Positions 26,277 to 38,700 of a stretch of 64,000 nucleotides of DNA are shown here, one piece after another (position 1 is the stretch's first letter; each line of letters begins with the position of its first letter). Source of the stretch: Metaphire vulgaris (Eukaryota > Annelida > Clitellata > Crassiclitellata > Megascolecidae). The DNA lies in contig CM030859.1 in assembly GCA_018105865.1 (NCBI GenBank), positions 5,012,343 through 5,076,342 on the forward strand, in the 5' to 3' direction. A program made the translations under genes and the position numbers. The notes under the pieces were generated by a model. That model was given only the letters and a program-made list of their open reading frames with translations, searched no databases and was not told the DNA's origin.

Positions 26277-29200
26277 TTTATTTTTATTGAAACGGTTTCA
26301 CGTGGTCTATCTTCTTGGCTCTTAAAATCGGTCTGACGTCATTGTTGATGAAAGGTCTCGTCAGTTGAATTGATGTCGTGTAATAAGTAATGTAATAGAA
26401 TATTTATATGGCTGGTGTTATTCGCGCTCGGAGCGCGAATTGCTCTGAATAGTTATTCGCGCTCGGAAACAAATAGGAAGCGATTAAAGTACTTATCGGT
26501 TAACCACTTTCTATTTATATAGCGCCGCTTCTTATTTAGAACCACTCGGAAGCGCCCACGCTGCGATTAGTGTTGTAGACGCGACAAAGCCAGCGTGACA
26601 GGCGCCGTATAGGCTGAGGATCTGAAGATGAATCCACTTCAGACGCTGAAAAGGAACTCGCTGCTCTGACAAAATCCGACGATGAATTCTTGAGAGAGCG
26701 GTCTTCCACAGGAGAACACTTTTCCAGTATTGAACAAGCCATCGAGAAGCGGTAGAAGATGGGGTATAGAGGGTCCGCACGATAATAATAATAATTGGAA
26801 TTCTCCATTTGGCAAAATCCGGCGGTGAATTCCCAAGAGGCGGTCTTACGCAAGAGGAGTAGATTAACGTCCCTGAACTCAGCAGATCCGACGGAGAGGA
26901 AAATTCCAGCGAAGACTGGAGTCGATCGAAGTCTCGATCAGTGACCAGCATCGACCGTCGCGTGGACAGGATGCATGGCGAACCGTAGAATAAGCGGACA
27001 ATGCTGAGGACGGCATAAACTCCTCAGAAACCAACGAATGGGTCAACGCAATCAACGCTTTTGACGCGGAAACCAAGCGTTGAAATATCGGTAATGAATG
27101 ATTGTGGCCACCGGAAGTCTACCCTAACCGGAAGTTCTGACGTCAGTCATTAAACTTTAGAACCGATGCTACGTTGGTGACATCAACAGCTCCTCTGCTG
27201 TCTCTCTCTCTCTGACTTCTACGGCGGAAAAGAACTCGAGTTTGTTCCTATTTGGAGTCGAAGCATTCCGGTTGACGACCATTGGTCGTCAAAGCTCGAT
27301 GATGAAAATCTTACTATACGATTTTTTATATTAAGAATTTATGGAATTTACAATCCATCCCACCCAATATATTATAAACTATTCAGCGGCGTGCAGAGAG
27401 TGGTGGGCGCCCGAAGCCAAGTCGATTATAAGGTCTCCGAGTCAATTTTGGCGCCCCATCCGATCGGCGCCCGGGGCCACCGCCCCATCGCCCCCCCCCC
27501 CTGTGCACGCTATTGAAACAATTCGACATTTGACAGAATGTAGAAGATAATCACAATTCTAACTGTTTTGGTCCGACAGATTTTGACTATGCGCCAAACA
27601 GCTGATGACCGAATTCTGTCAAACCAAAAAATACTCTACATAGTAAGATTTGCATGAGGGGCACCACATTCCCCATCTAAAGCAAGAGTTATTCTTCAGG
27701 GTCAAGATGATTCAAAAGACGGGTCCTCTTAAAAGTGCACAGTCAAATACTTCACATGACATGCACAGTTGGCAAATGCTGTTCAACTGTCAAGTGACAT
27801 CGAAAATTTAAATTATTCTTTTAAAGCATTGGTCCAATGTTAATATGATGCGTGCATTGTTATAGCGCAGATTCATTCAGAGTCTCAGTTGTCTTTTTCA
27901 TTTACGTTTTCGACAAACAATGCACAACAACAACATCTGCAGTGATTTGCCTTTCTGTCGGGGGCGGTTCCACGTTGGGGATGACTGGGGATACACCCCC
28001 ACTGTACCCCAAAAATGCGTCTTCAATGGAAGATGATCGTCTAAACGGATTGGCCTTGATGTATATCCACAAAGATATGAACATATTCATAGAAAATGTC
28101 ATCGACAAATTCGCTTCCAGCAATAGAAAACTCGATTTTGCACAATGACTTTGTACAACCAGACTAAAATGGGTTTTATACTTTGTCAATTCTGAACATT
28201 ATATTTTATACATCAAATTTACAGATTTCTTCTAAACTGTTTGCATATAATCCTTTTGACAATTGGCAGAATCTTCACAGAAATTCATTGCATCCCCCCT
28301 CACCAAGAGTTCTTGGAACCGCCACTGCTTTCTGTTGTCTGAATTGAACATTAAGTTCATGTTATGCCAGACATCAATAATATAATTTAGCCATCTGACA
28401 GTGTTTCAACCAAATAGGCCTAACTCAACGGATAAACTGCGATCAATAAAGAAGCGAAGACCAATATAATCACTTAAACGTCCTTTTCCATATGGTTGTC
28501 CATTTAGGTCCAACTTCTGTTAGATTCTAACTAAAGCAACGAGAGAAAAATCTTACACAGTGGCGTAGCCATGCGGGGCAGGGCACCCATATTCGGACTA
28601 GAATCAGTCGTGGGATTTGACCAAAATCGTAGAGACATAAAATTTTTCTGCTGGGGTCGCGGGCCCCTTTTCAGTGAGCTCACTACGCCCCAAAACCTCC
28701 AGATCAAGTTTGGAAGTGTCGCGATGTATATGGGGCATTGGTGCCCCCCTATTCCGGAACCATGGTTACGCCAGTGACCTTACCCCCTTCTCATCAAACC
28801 GAATTTATGTGTTCCATTTCCAACTTTTCATTTAATTAAATTGCTGTCCAGAGGAGCACTAAACCCTAAATCCGCTCAGCGTCGACCTGATGCCAAACAA
28901 TGTCGTTATTTATTTAGATTTTATTTCAAACTAAACAACCGAACGACACGATTGTTGCAGAAAAGCTTAAAGGGGATTTCTGCGAACAATAATAAACAAT
29001 GACGATGGTTTTCTTGTAAAAGTACATTTCAATTTCTCCTTCGCCTTTAATGCTGTTTGTCAAAAACAATAAAATCCTATAAATCGCTTCGAGATTTCGA
29101 CCAGCGTTCCGAAATAGCAAAAGCTTTTCATTCTGGAGACAGTGAGACAAGGAGAGATAGCATCGGCGCATAGGTACAGTCACACGCTTACGAGTGGCGG

Positions 29201-29529
29201 AGGTCAAACCAAGAAATATCGATTCCTACAGGAAATCGATACCCAATCTAGCTCATGACGTTTCTGATAGATTTACACAGCGACATCTAGCGGAGAAGAA
29301 TCTGCAACCGCGAAGACTTATCAAATAGTTTGACCTGTTGTTATTATTGCCTTCGAAAATACAATAGCAAGCGACAAATGAAGAGGAGAGACAGACAGAC
29401 AGACAGACAGAAACGGAGACGAATAGACAGAGACAATGGCAAAAAAGAAAACGAAATTTGCTAACTAAGGAAGATAATGAAGTTACAAACTGCAAAAGGC
29501 ACAAAAGTAGCATATCTCTCTTCACACAC

Positions 29530-29612
<83 letters not shown>

Positions 29613-29660
29613 ATATTTATTTATGTATTTATGTATTTATGTATTTATGTATTTATGTAT

Positions 29661-29703
<43 letters not shown>

Positions 29704-32700
29704 TATTTATTTATTTATTATGATTCCAAAGAGTGCAAATCTTCAGTTATAACTACCATGAAAAATTTAACCTATAAGTAAGTAAGTAAAATCTCGTTAA
29801 TTTATATAGCGCTTTCAAAAGCAGCACCGAAGTAGTTCCTTATTCCTATGCGCTTAATCTTTATATGAAGTAGCTATGGCCAAAACAATCTTAACCCTTT
29901 CCGGTCGTATGTCCCACTGGGTGGGACATCGTAATTTTCCCGTTCGGTCCTATGTCCCACCACACGGGCCATCAACTTTTTCAGTTCCTTTCTAGTCCTA
30001 AATCCCACTATGTGGGCCATAATGCGTTACGCTGTTCTCGAGTATTATAATATCTATGTTCTATTTTTATATCGCTGGGTTATTCCAATAGTTTCATTTT
30101 CAAAAGTCAAAGTAATAAGAGCATGGCTTCGAGTAGAAAACGTTTTGCGTTGGATGAAGTTCAGAAAATGATAGAGGAAAGTTCGGACAACAGTAATAAT
30201 AGTTTTAGCAGTAGTGAAAGTGAAATAATTGATGAGGAATTGACACCGTCATCAGACGCAGAAACGGAACTGTATACCGATGACAGTGACGATGACGTCA
30301 GTGATGAATCTGATCCAGCCTGGAAGAAGTGGACACCATCAGATCCCTTGTTTGAGCAGGTACCATTCAATGTTCCGAACATTGGTTTACAAATTTCAAC
30401 TGACAACTTGGATGAACTTGGATTTTTTCAATTATTTTTTACAGACAATTTATTCTCTGAAATAGTAAAGGAAACAAACAGATTTGCAAAAGAGAAGCTT
30501 CAAGGTATGACACTTCGGCGTTTTTCCATCTGGCACAGCTGGCGTGATGTAGAACTGAAAGAATTGAAAGCATACTTTGGTTTGCTGTTGAATATGGCTA
30601 TAAATGACCGACCTGATGTGAAAGATTATTTTTCAAAAGATTGGATTGACTACATGCCTATTTTTAGCGATGTAATGTCTAGAACTCGATTTCTGCAAAT
30701 CCACTGGATGCTACACGTTAGTCTGCCAGCAACAACATCTGTCAACTCAGTTCACACAAGAGGTGCAAAGGTTAGAAATGTTGTCAAGTATGTGCAATCT
30801 AAATGTTTGAGTAATTTTGTTCCAGACATTCACATTGCAGTTGACGAGAGCACAATCAGCTTCAAAGGCCGTGTTGCCTGGAAAATGTATAACCCCCAGA
30901 AACCTACCAAGTGGGGCCTGCGGGTGTACGTTCTTGCCGACTCAAATACGGGCTATATCTGTGCATTTGAGCCTTATTATGGCAACCCTACAACACAAGC
31001 ATTACCTCGACCTGATCTGTCATTTACTTCAAGAATTGTACTCCATTTATGTGACATTTTGTTGAATGAAGTGGCTGGGAATGGTTACCATCTGTTCACT
31101 GATCGATTCTATACAAGCCCTGAACTTGCAAGAGAATTATTGAAGAAGAAAATTCATTTGACTGGGACAGTTCAGAAGAATCGTAAAGGTTTGCCAGAAG
31201 ATATGAAGAAAAAACTGAAGATGAAGCCACAGGAAGTTGTTGCATTCACAAAGGACAAGAAGATGATGGCTCTGATCTGGCAAGACAAGAGGCAAATACT
31301 GATGCTGAGTACCTTACATAATGCTGTTACTCGGACAATAAAGCGCACCAACAAACAGCAGACTGTGGATATCGAGAAGCCAGTTATGATCATCGAATAC
31401 ACAAAACACATGGGGGCTGTTGACCGAGCAGACCACTTCTGTGCAAGTTATGGGTTTACTCGCAAGTCTCTGAAGTGGTGGCGAAAAATGTTCTACTGGC
31501 TGCTGGAAGTTTGTGTAGTCAATAGTTTCATTCTGTTCAACAGTCACCGTAGAAGCAGCGGTCTGGAAGAAGTCAGTCATCTCAAATACAGGAAGGCACT
31601 TTTGCAACAGCTGGTCGGTGATGTTCGAAACATCACTCATAGTCGAAGAAGGGGAAGACCGTCTACTATGGATAAGGAAGAACGACTGAATGGAAAACCT
31701 CACTTTCTCTCAGCACTTACTGGTAAGAAAACAAAAGACTGTGCCGTGTGCAGCAACAGGAAGACTCCAGGCGAGAGAAAAAAGACAATTTACTTTTGTA
31801 AGACATGTTCTCGTAAACCCGGACTGCATCCCACTGATTGTTTTGAGAAGTATCACACTATGGTCAATTACCATGAATAAACTCTAAAAATGCAGATTTT
31901 GTTCATGTAACATGCTTGTTACCAGATTCTGAACATTTGATATAAGTAGTTTTAGTAATTGCTATGTTTTCTTTGATTACACAATGTAAAAATGTTGAAG
32001 CTTTGTTTGATACGACAACTTATCCAACAGAGGGTACTCGGGGTAGGAAGGCTATATCTCAACCAATTATAGTCCGATTTTCAAAATTTTTAAATTATTT
32101 AGTTCCACATACATTCCCCTAAAACTTTGCCGCTGACTGAAGATAGGTTACCACTCAAAAAATTTAGCTGCACAATTTTTTACATAAAAAATTTGAATTT
32201 TTTGAGGGGGGCCCTTTTAGGCCCCAGGGGTGGACCCCCTTGCAAATATTTTAAATTTGTGCACGGATCGCTGGAAAGAGGAATAAAAATGCAAAGCAAT
32301 GGTGTTTACCGCATCCTTCTATCTTTAAAATAGCCTGGGATATTGCTAGTTTCAAAAAAGAACAAACTTTGTTCGAACCGGCAACTTAGCCCAAAAATAA
32401 TTGGACTACTGTGGGAAGGCACAAAAATTTAATAGGACCGAAAAGGGTTAATCAATTCGACCAGCAAGCACTCTTTGTCTTGCAAAAACACAAGAATCCA
32501 TATCGAATATTGAAATCATTTGAGAAAGGTTTTGAAACATTTGAACAAAATACAAAAACCTTAGTCGCGTCTTTTGTTTTTGCTTTGAATTGCTGGCAAA
32601 ATCGAAAATATTAGAATATATTTGGAAATTCAACATTTTCCATATTAAACTACCATCATTATCTTAAGTATTCGTATTCGTTTCCTATCTGATCGAAACA

Positions 32701-35700
32701 GGTGTCAGGTGTCAGCGCTTACTCGCCTTCGAAGCAAATAGAAAAAGCAGAATGAAAATAACATTCAAAACATAAAGAGAACACCAAAAATGTGAAATAG
32801 AAGAATCGGCAAACACAAGCACACGCGCACACACATAGGCCTACATACAAAGACACACAAAGACACACACACACACACACATAAAGACACATGCACATTC
32901 GAGCGTTATCGCTTGATACGGAGGTTACCGATTACCGAGTGATAATTAGGTTAATCAGGTTCTTTCGATGTAGGCCTACTGTATATTAGAATCAGAAATT
33001 GACAACAGACTTAGTTTGGATCGTTTACTTTCTTTTTCTGTTTTCAATGTATAATTTCTAGTTTCGTTTTCTTAAATCCTTTCACCTTTAATTGTCCTCA
33101 CTCGTCGTTCAACAGCTCAGGCGATCGACTGAATGACGTAACTGTCACCATGGAAACCCATTGTCGTCGGTTTTGATCGAATGACGTCCCTCTCTTCCTG
33201 TGTCCGCTTCTTTCTCTTCTTCTCTGTCTGTCCTTTGCTCTTTCGATTTTCGCCGTTGGAAATAACCAAACTAAAGAGCATCCAAATGTTCTAATCCGTC
33301 TGTCAGTCAAACAGTCACGACCGATGACGTCACACCGACGGTCATCACAGGTGGTTCAAATTCAAATTGTCAAACAATGCAGGGAGACGGCAAATAGTCA
33401 GGAACGTACTTACGCGGTGCGTACTGAGATAGCCTATGTCTTTTACAATTCCATATTATGAAGTCAAATAAAACGATAAAATTAAGCAGATTTTTGGTTA
33501 CCTGTGGCAGGTTTAAGACAGGGTGTGGCAGGTGTTATATTCGGTTAGTTTTATATGGAGAGATTCGTTTTGTCTTTGCAGAAAACTGTGTTGTCGTATG
33601 GCATAATCACCACAAAGAAAGACAAGTGATTAATCAATCTCCCAAAACAGAGACATCAGGCCTATTCGTTCTCTGACGTACAAGCCATAGACATCTAGTA
33701 TTGCAGGTCTTATATTACTGAGTCCATGGCATAAGCCTCTGTGCGAAAACGCAGAAAGCAGTCCTGGAAACCATCGCGGGAATCCGAAGAGCAGCGACGT
33801 ATAGCGGCAATGGACCCACAACCAAGGGCCACAGTCAAGGGCCCCAGTCCAAATGGCCCCGAGTCCAAGGACCCCGAGGCCCCAGTTCAAAGGATCCCCG
33901 CTCGCTCGGAGTCGATTTTTAGCAGCGAAATTATCAGCATTTAGTTGTTCAAGATATCGTGCGGATGGCTGCCCTGAATTCAACAAAAAGATGGTTTAGA
34001 AAGGCAGTGGCGTGCAGAGAGTGACGGGCACCCGGTGCCAAATAAATGTTTGGCGCCCCTCTGATGGTTACATGGTTGGCGAGCAGAAAAGGTCGCCCTC
34101 CGCTACACGTTACAGAAAAAGTAGCATTTCTTCCCTGTGTTCTGTGGACCACACTGCAGTCAAATTGGTGACGCATCAAAAATTGAAAATGAGGATTTTG
34201 AAAAGTTTGGGATTGTAAAAATGGCATATTTGTGAAAATCTAGGGATTTTGAAAATTCTATTCAGAGTGCTAACAATTCCTGTTTATTTCCTATGTAGGC
34301 GACAAAATAACGAAAATCGCATCATAATTATTCGCGTGGCTGTTAAAGATATCGTGCGGATTATTGACCTGAAGCTGCGTCATAACAGTAATAGGCCTAT
34401 GGTCAAAATGACTCAGAGCTTAAGGCCTTTTGATATGATTGAGCCATGAGCCCCACTGCTCAGCGCTACTGTGGTCATAAACATGAGTGTCCGGAGGGGG
34501 ATGCAAGGGGGTGCAATTGCACTCCCCTGGAAAAATTGTGGAGTTATGAAAAAAATAAAATTGCTTGTTTCTTTCATCACAAAACCTTGTTTTGCAACCC
34601 CTGGAAATTTTTTTCATTTCTTTCATCACAAGACCCTGTTTTGCACTCTTGGAAAAATTTATGCGGACGCCCATGGTCCTAAATATATTTCTCATCGAGA
34701 TACAGAAAATCTGATTAAGATTACTAAAGATTTGTCAGCAAATTTTCATAATACATTAGATTCTGATTAATCTCATGAATCTCGGCTTTTGGATTCTCTG
34801 TCAAATATTGCTATATTACTAAACTCGAATTAAACTTATCTTTTAGAGGGAAAATTGTTGAGGGGAGGATCAGAGGTAAACGCTAGGTCTACGAAATGTC
34901 AGGGGTCGTGAGAAACACTGTAATTGTCAGTGGCGGATTAACATTTTTAGGCCCGGTACACGTATTTCCATGGAGGCCCACCGGATAAAAATTCTTTGAG
35001 CCAGTAGTCAAGATAGTGTTGATGAAACTTTAGATTTTTCAAAATCTCGGAAAACTCAGAAAAATTACAGATTTATAGATTTAAAGGTCAAGTGTGAAAA
35101 AGTAGTAATGACCTTTTTCTCTCGTCAAGCTTTTCAAGACGTTTACAAATATGGTTGCATGTACACGAATTTCTATTTTCAATATTTTTAAAACGAAAGT
35201 TTATATTCCGAAAATAAAGTTATTTAAAGAAAGAAATATTTTTAAAAATCATTAAAATATTGTTAATAGAAAAGGTGGGCTCTAAATATTAAATTTGCAG
35301 GCGGGCCATTTGTACCGTGGTAAATCCGCCACTGGCAATTGTGAAATAACAATTAGAACATTTCAATGTAGGCCTAAGGAGCTGGCGGTCTTTCGCAGTA
35401 ATAACCTCAAAGCAGAAAATTTTAGCTGACACGAGCTTTTGCTTTCAGTCCATTCATCTGCTTCTGACAAATAGAAGCCTAAAAGGAATTTCACAGCGTT
35501 TTTATTCATTTGCTTCGGAAGGTTTAAGCTTAAGAGTCGTTCATCCGACCATTGTTCAGTCTGCTTCGGTTATTGTAAGCTCTTTCAACGTTCATCTTCG
35601 TTCAGGTAAGTGCGGGCAGGTGAACAGGGGCGTCTTTACATGTAAAAATTCGGGCACAGTGCCCGGGGCCCCGCGCATCTTAGGGGCCCCGCGCATCTTA

Positions 35701-38700
35701 GGGGCCCCGCGCATCTTAGGGGCCCCGCGCATCTTAGGGGCCCCGAGCCGCGTGCAAACTACTTTTTAACGTAGGATTACCTTTTTTTGCTTGTCAACAT
35801 TCAAAAACGTCGGAGATGACCTTTTTTGCTTGTCAACATTGATCTTCACGTCTAGGGCCCCGCAAGCCGCCAGGTGCCCGGGGCCCCGCACTGGTTAAAG
35901 ACGCCCCTGCAGTTGAATCAGTGAAATCAAAGGTATGCTAGTGCAGTGTTTTCTAAACTGTGGGTCGCAGGGTTCAGTCTAGTGGGACGCGAGGTAGCGC
36001 GAAATTAGATTCTAAAGTGTCATTTTCTAATCAATACCACAGTGTCACAAGCCTTGAAAGTTGCAAGTAGATTTAGGTTTTAAGAAATCTATCTGCCTGC
36101 AATCATCCATACACTGCTTATATTAAAATGATTAGTGTTTTATGAAACTTTTATTCAATTTTAGTTGACAATAAGTTTGCAGGGTCACGTCATGTTACAA
36201 AGCCGCTGACGTGAGTCACACAGTTCCATAGAGCTTCGAAAACCGTGATCTATAAGACTTTTTAAAATTAATCTTATTTCGCAATACACGGAAATCGTAT
36301 TCCGACCATTTTGCCCTTAAAACTCTACTAACAATAGGAATCTCTTTCTGTGTGCTGGACAAACCTTCCCGGTTAAGCGATTTGTGCCATACTCATAGGA
36401 TTTTTAAGACGCGTAACAAAGGTATGTTCCTGGCAAAATTTGAAAAAGATAATTTCCAAAAAATTCAATCTTTATTTATCTCATTTGTCTTATTTTGCAA
36501 ATATATGAATAATTTTCCTAATATATTTGCCATATTTTTTATTCAAATCGAATCAGAGCTTTTGTTTTGCCATTTATTCAAAACTCAGAAGATTCCTTTC
36601 AACTAACTTTCGCCAGATGGCCTAATGCTTAGTCTTTGATAACGTCGCGGCACGTTAAAAAACCGTTGAAGTGCGCCGCAGTTCCAAAACAGAGGTTCCC
36701 AAACTTTTTGGATTGCGAATCCCTACTTTGTTTCCAGCTTAGCATGCGGACCACATCAATTATTTATCAAGTAAATAGTTGCCGTTAATATTTACTTACA
36801 GTCTTACAACAACGGGCAGACTATTCTCACAGCACCAGTTGGCTAGCAGCGCTTTCCCTGTGGCCTAGGACCAGTGTTTAATCTAGACTCCTGGGCTCCG
36901 GAGGGAAAACTGACAAATCCGGGGGAATTTGAAATTTCCGGGGGGAATTCTGCTAGGGGTGGCTGTTAGTCCACGTAGTATGCCAAAATTTCCGGGGGAA
37001 ATTTGAAATTTCCGGGGGAGGGAAGGGAAATCCTTCCCCGGAAACGGCCTAGATTAAACACTGCCTAAGACTACGTGCTACGATGCAGACAATCATAATA
37101 TACAGGGTGTAAAAGTGAAAAGTGGCCCTTTATTATATTTAATATCACGGCCGCGTGTGTAGCGATTTCAATAAAACTTTATGGGTCATATACCTGGGAA
37201 TGTTTCTGATGTAATTGCCAAATTTCATGCTGATATCTTTAGTATTTGCTGAAATATGGCCAACAAACTAGAGACCGAAATTTTGAAATTGACAACGGAA
37301 TATAGCGTCATAATAAAGTGAAAAAATTATTTTTATTCAAAATTATTCAAAATTATTTTTATTTTTGGGTCCTGAAAAGGGCTGTTTTAAAGGGGTTTCA
37401 GATGATTTGTTGCGGGAGCAGGTGCTCAAAATGCCCATGCACCCTCAGTCTTCACACATGCCGACAAGCGCTTCTTCACTGACAGTATCGACTTCTTGAT
37501 CTGGTTCTCTGGCAAACTCTCCCAGATATTCTTCAGCACAGTCTTCAACTCCGTGATGTTCTGTGGCTTTGGTTGATACTTTTGATATCTGTCGAGCATG
37601 ATTCCCCAGACGTGGAAGTTAAGTGGATTGATACCTGGGTAGTTGGGTGGCCAGTCATCTTTCTTGATAAAATCTGGACAATTTTGCTCCAGAAAATCCT
37701 GGATCCTGAGAGCAGAGTGGGCAGATGTTCCGTCTTGCTGGAATATAAAATCTTCTCCAAGCAAATCAAGACAGTCCTGCAGCCAATCATAATGCTGCTG
37801 TGTTTATCTGTTGGCCGTAAGTAACCCTTGACTTTGTCTGGCGCGATTACAACGAGCGCTATTTTAGATTTATAATGATACATTTTCTTATGACGTTATA
37901 TTCCGTTGTCAATTTCAGAATTTGGGTCTCTTTAGTTTTTGGTCATATTTCAGCAAATACTAAAGATATCAGCATGAAATTTTGCAATTACATCAGAAAC
38001 ATTCCCAGGTATATGACCCATAAAGTTTGTTGACATCGCTACACACGCGGCCGAGATATTAAATATCATAAAGGGGTCACTTTTCACTTTTACACCCTGT
38101 ACAATTAAACGCTGAATAAACGTTACATTACAAACAGTTTGAACACGATTATTTTTTTCAGAAATCAGCTACTTCGTTAAATTATCTTAAATATAACTAC
38201 TGTTATTGAGATGGATGTGCTGTTTTTTCTCACAAACTGAATTCTTGATTAGGCCCGTAGGAAGTGAGAGTGCAGGTGCACCTTGGGAAAAAGTTGGGGT
38301 GCAGTCCGGTGCACTGCACCCAATGGAAGATGAGGCTGATTTTTGCTTGTCTGGATTTTTGAAAAGAAGATAAAGGAGAAAGGGAGGGTGATGGCCTATT
38401 TTGCCTGTCTGGATTTTTTAAAACAAAATAAAGGATAAAGGAAGGGTGATGACCTTTTTTACTTGTCAGGATTTTTTGAAAGAAGATAAAGAAAGGGCGA
38501 TGACCTTTTGTTTGTCGGGATTTTTTTAAAAAGAAAATAAAGGAAAAAGGGCGATAATCGTTTTTGTTTGTCAGAATTTTTTAAAAGAAGATAAAGGAAG
38601 GGTGATGACCTGTTTTGTTTGTCAGGATTTTGAAAAAAGGATAAAGGAAGGTGGTGAACTTTTTTGCTTGTCAGGTTTTTTATGATAAATGATAATTTAT

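Larger units (their letters stand above)
29895..32447 (+). mobile_element. piggyBac element, apparently complete
   Basis: The element is bounded by TTAA on both sides (29891-29894 and 32448-32451), the exact target of piggyBac. Inverted ends are CCCTTTCCGGTC and GACCGAAAAGGG (11 of 12 paired). It is 2553 bp long, normal for this superfamily, and encodes one uninterrupted transposase (30123-31880). The left subterminal region has three diverged GGTCCTATGTCCCAC-like palindromic repeats. It lies in the long first intron of the Cys-rich gene, in opposite orientation. Confidence 0.95.
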
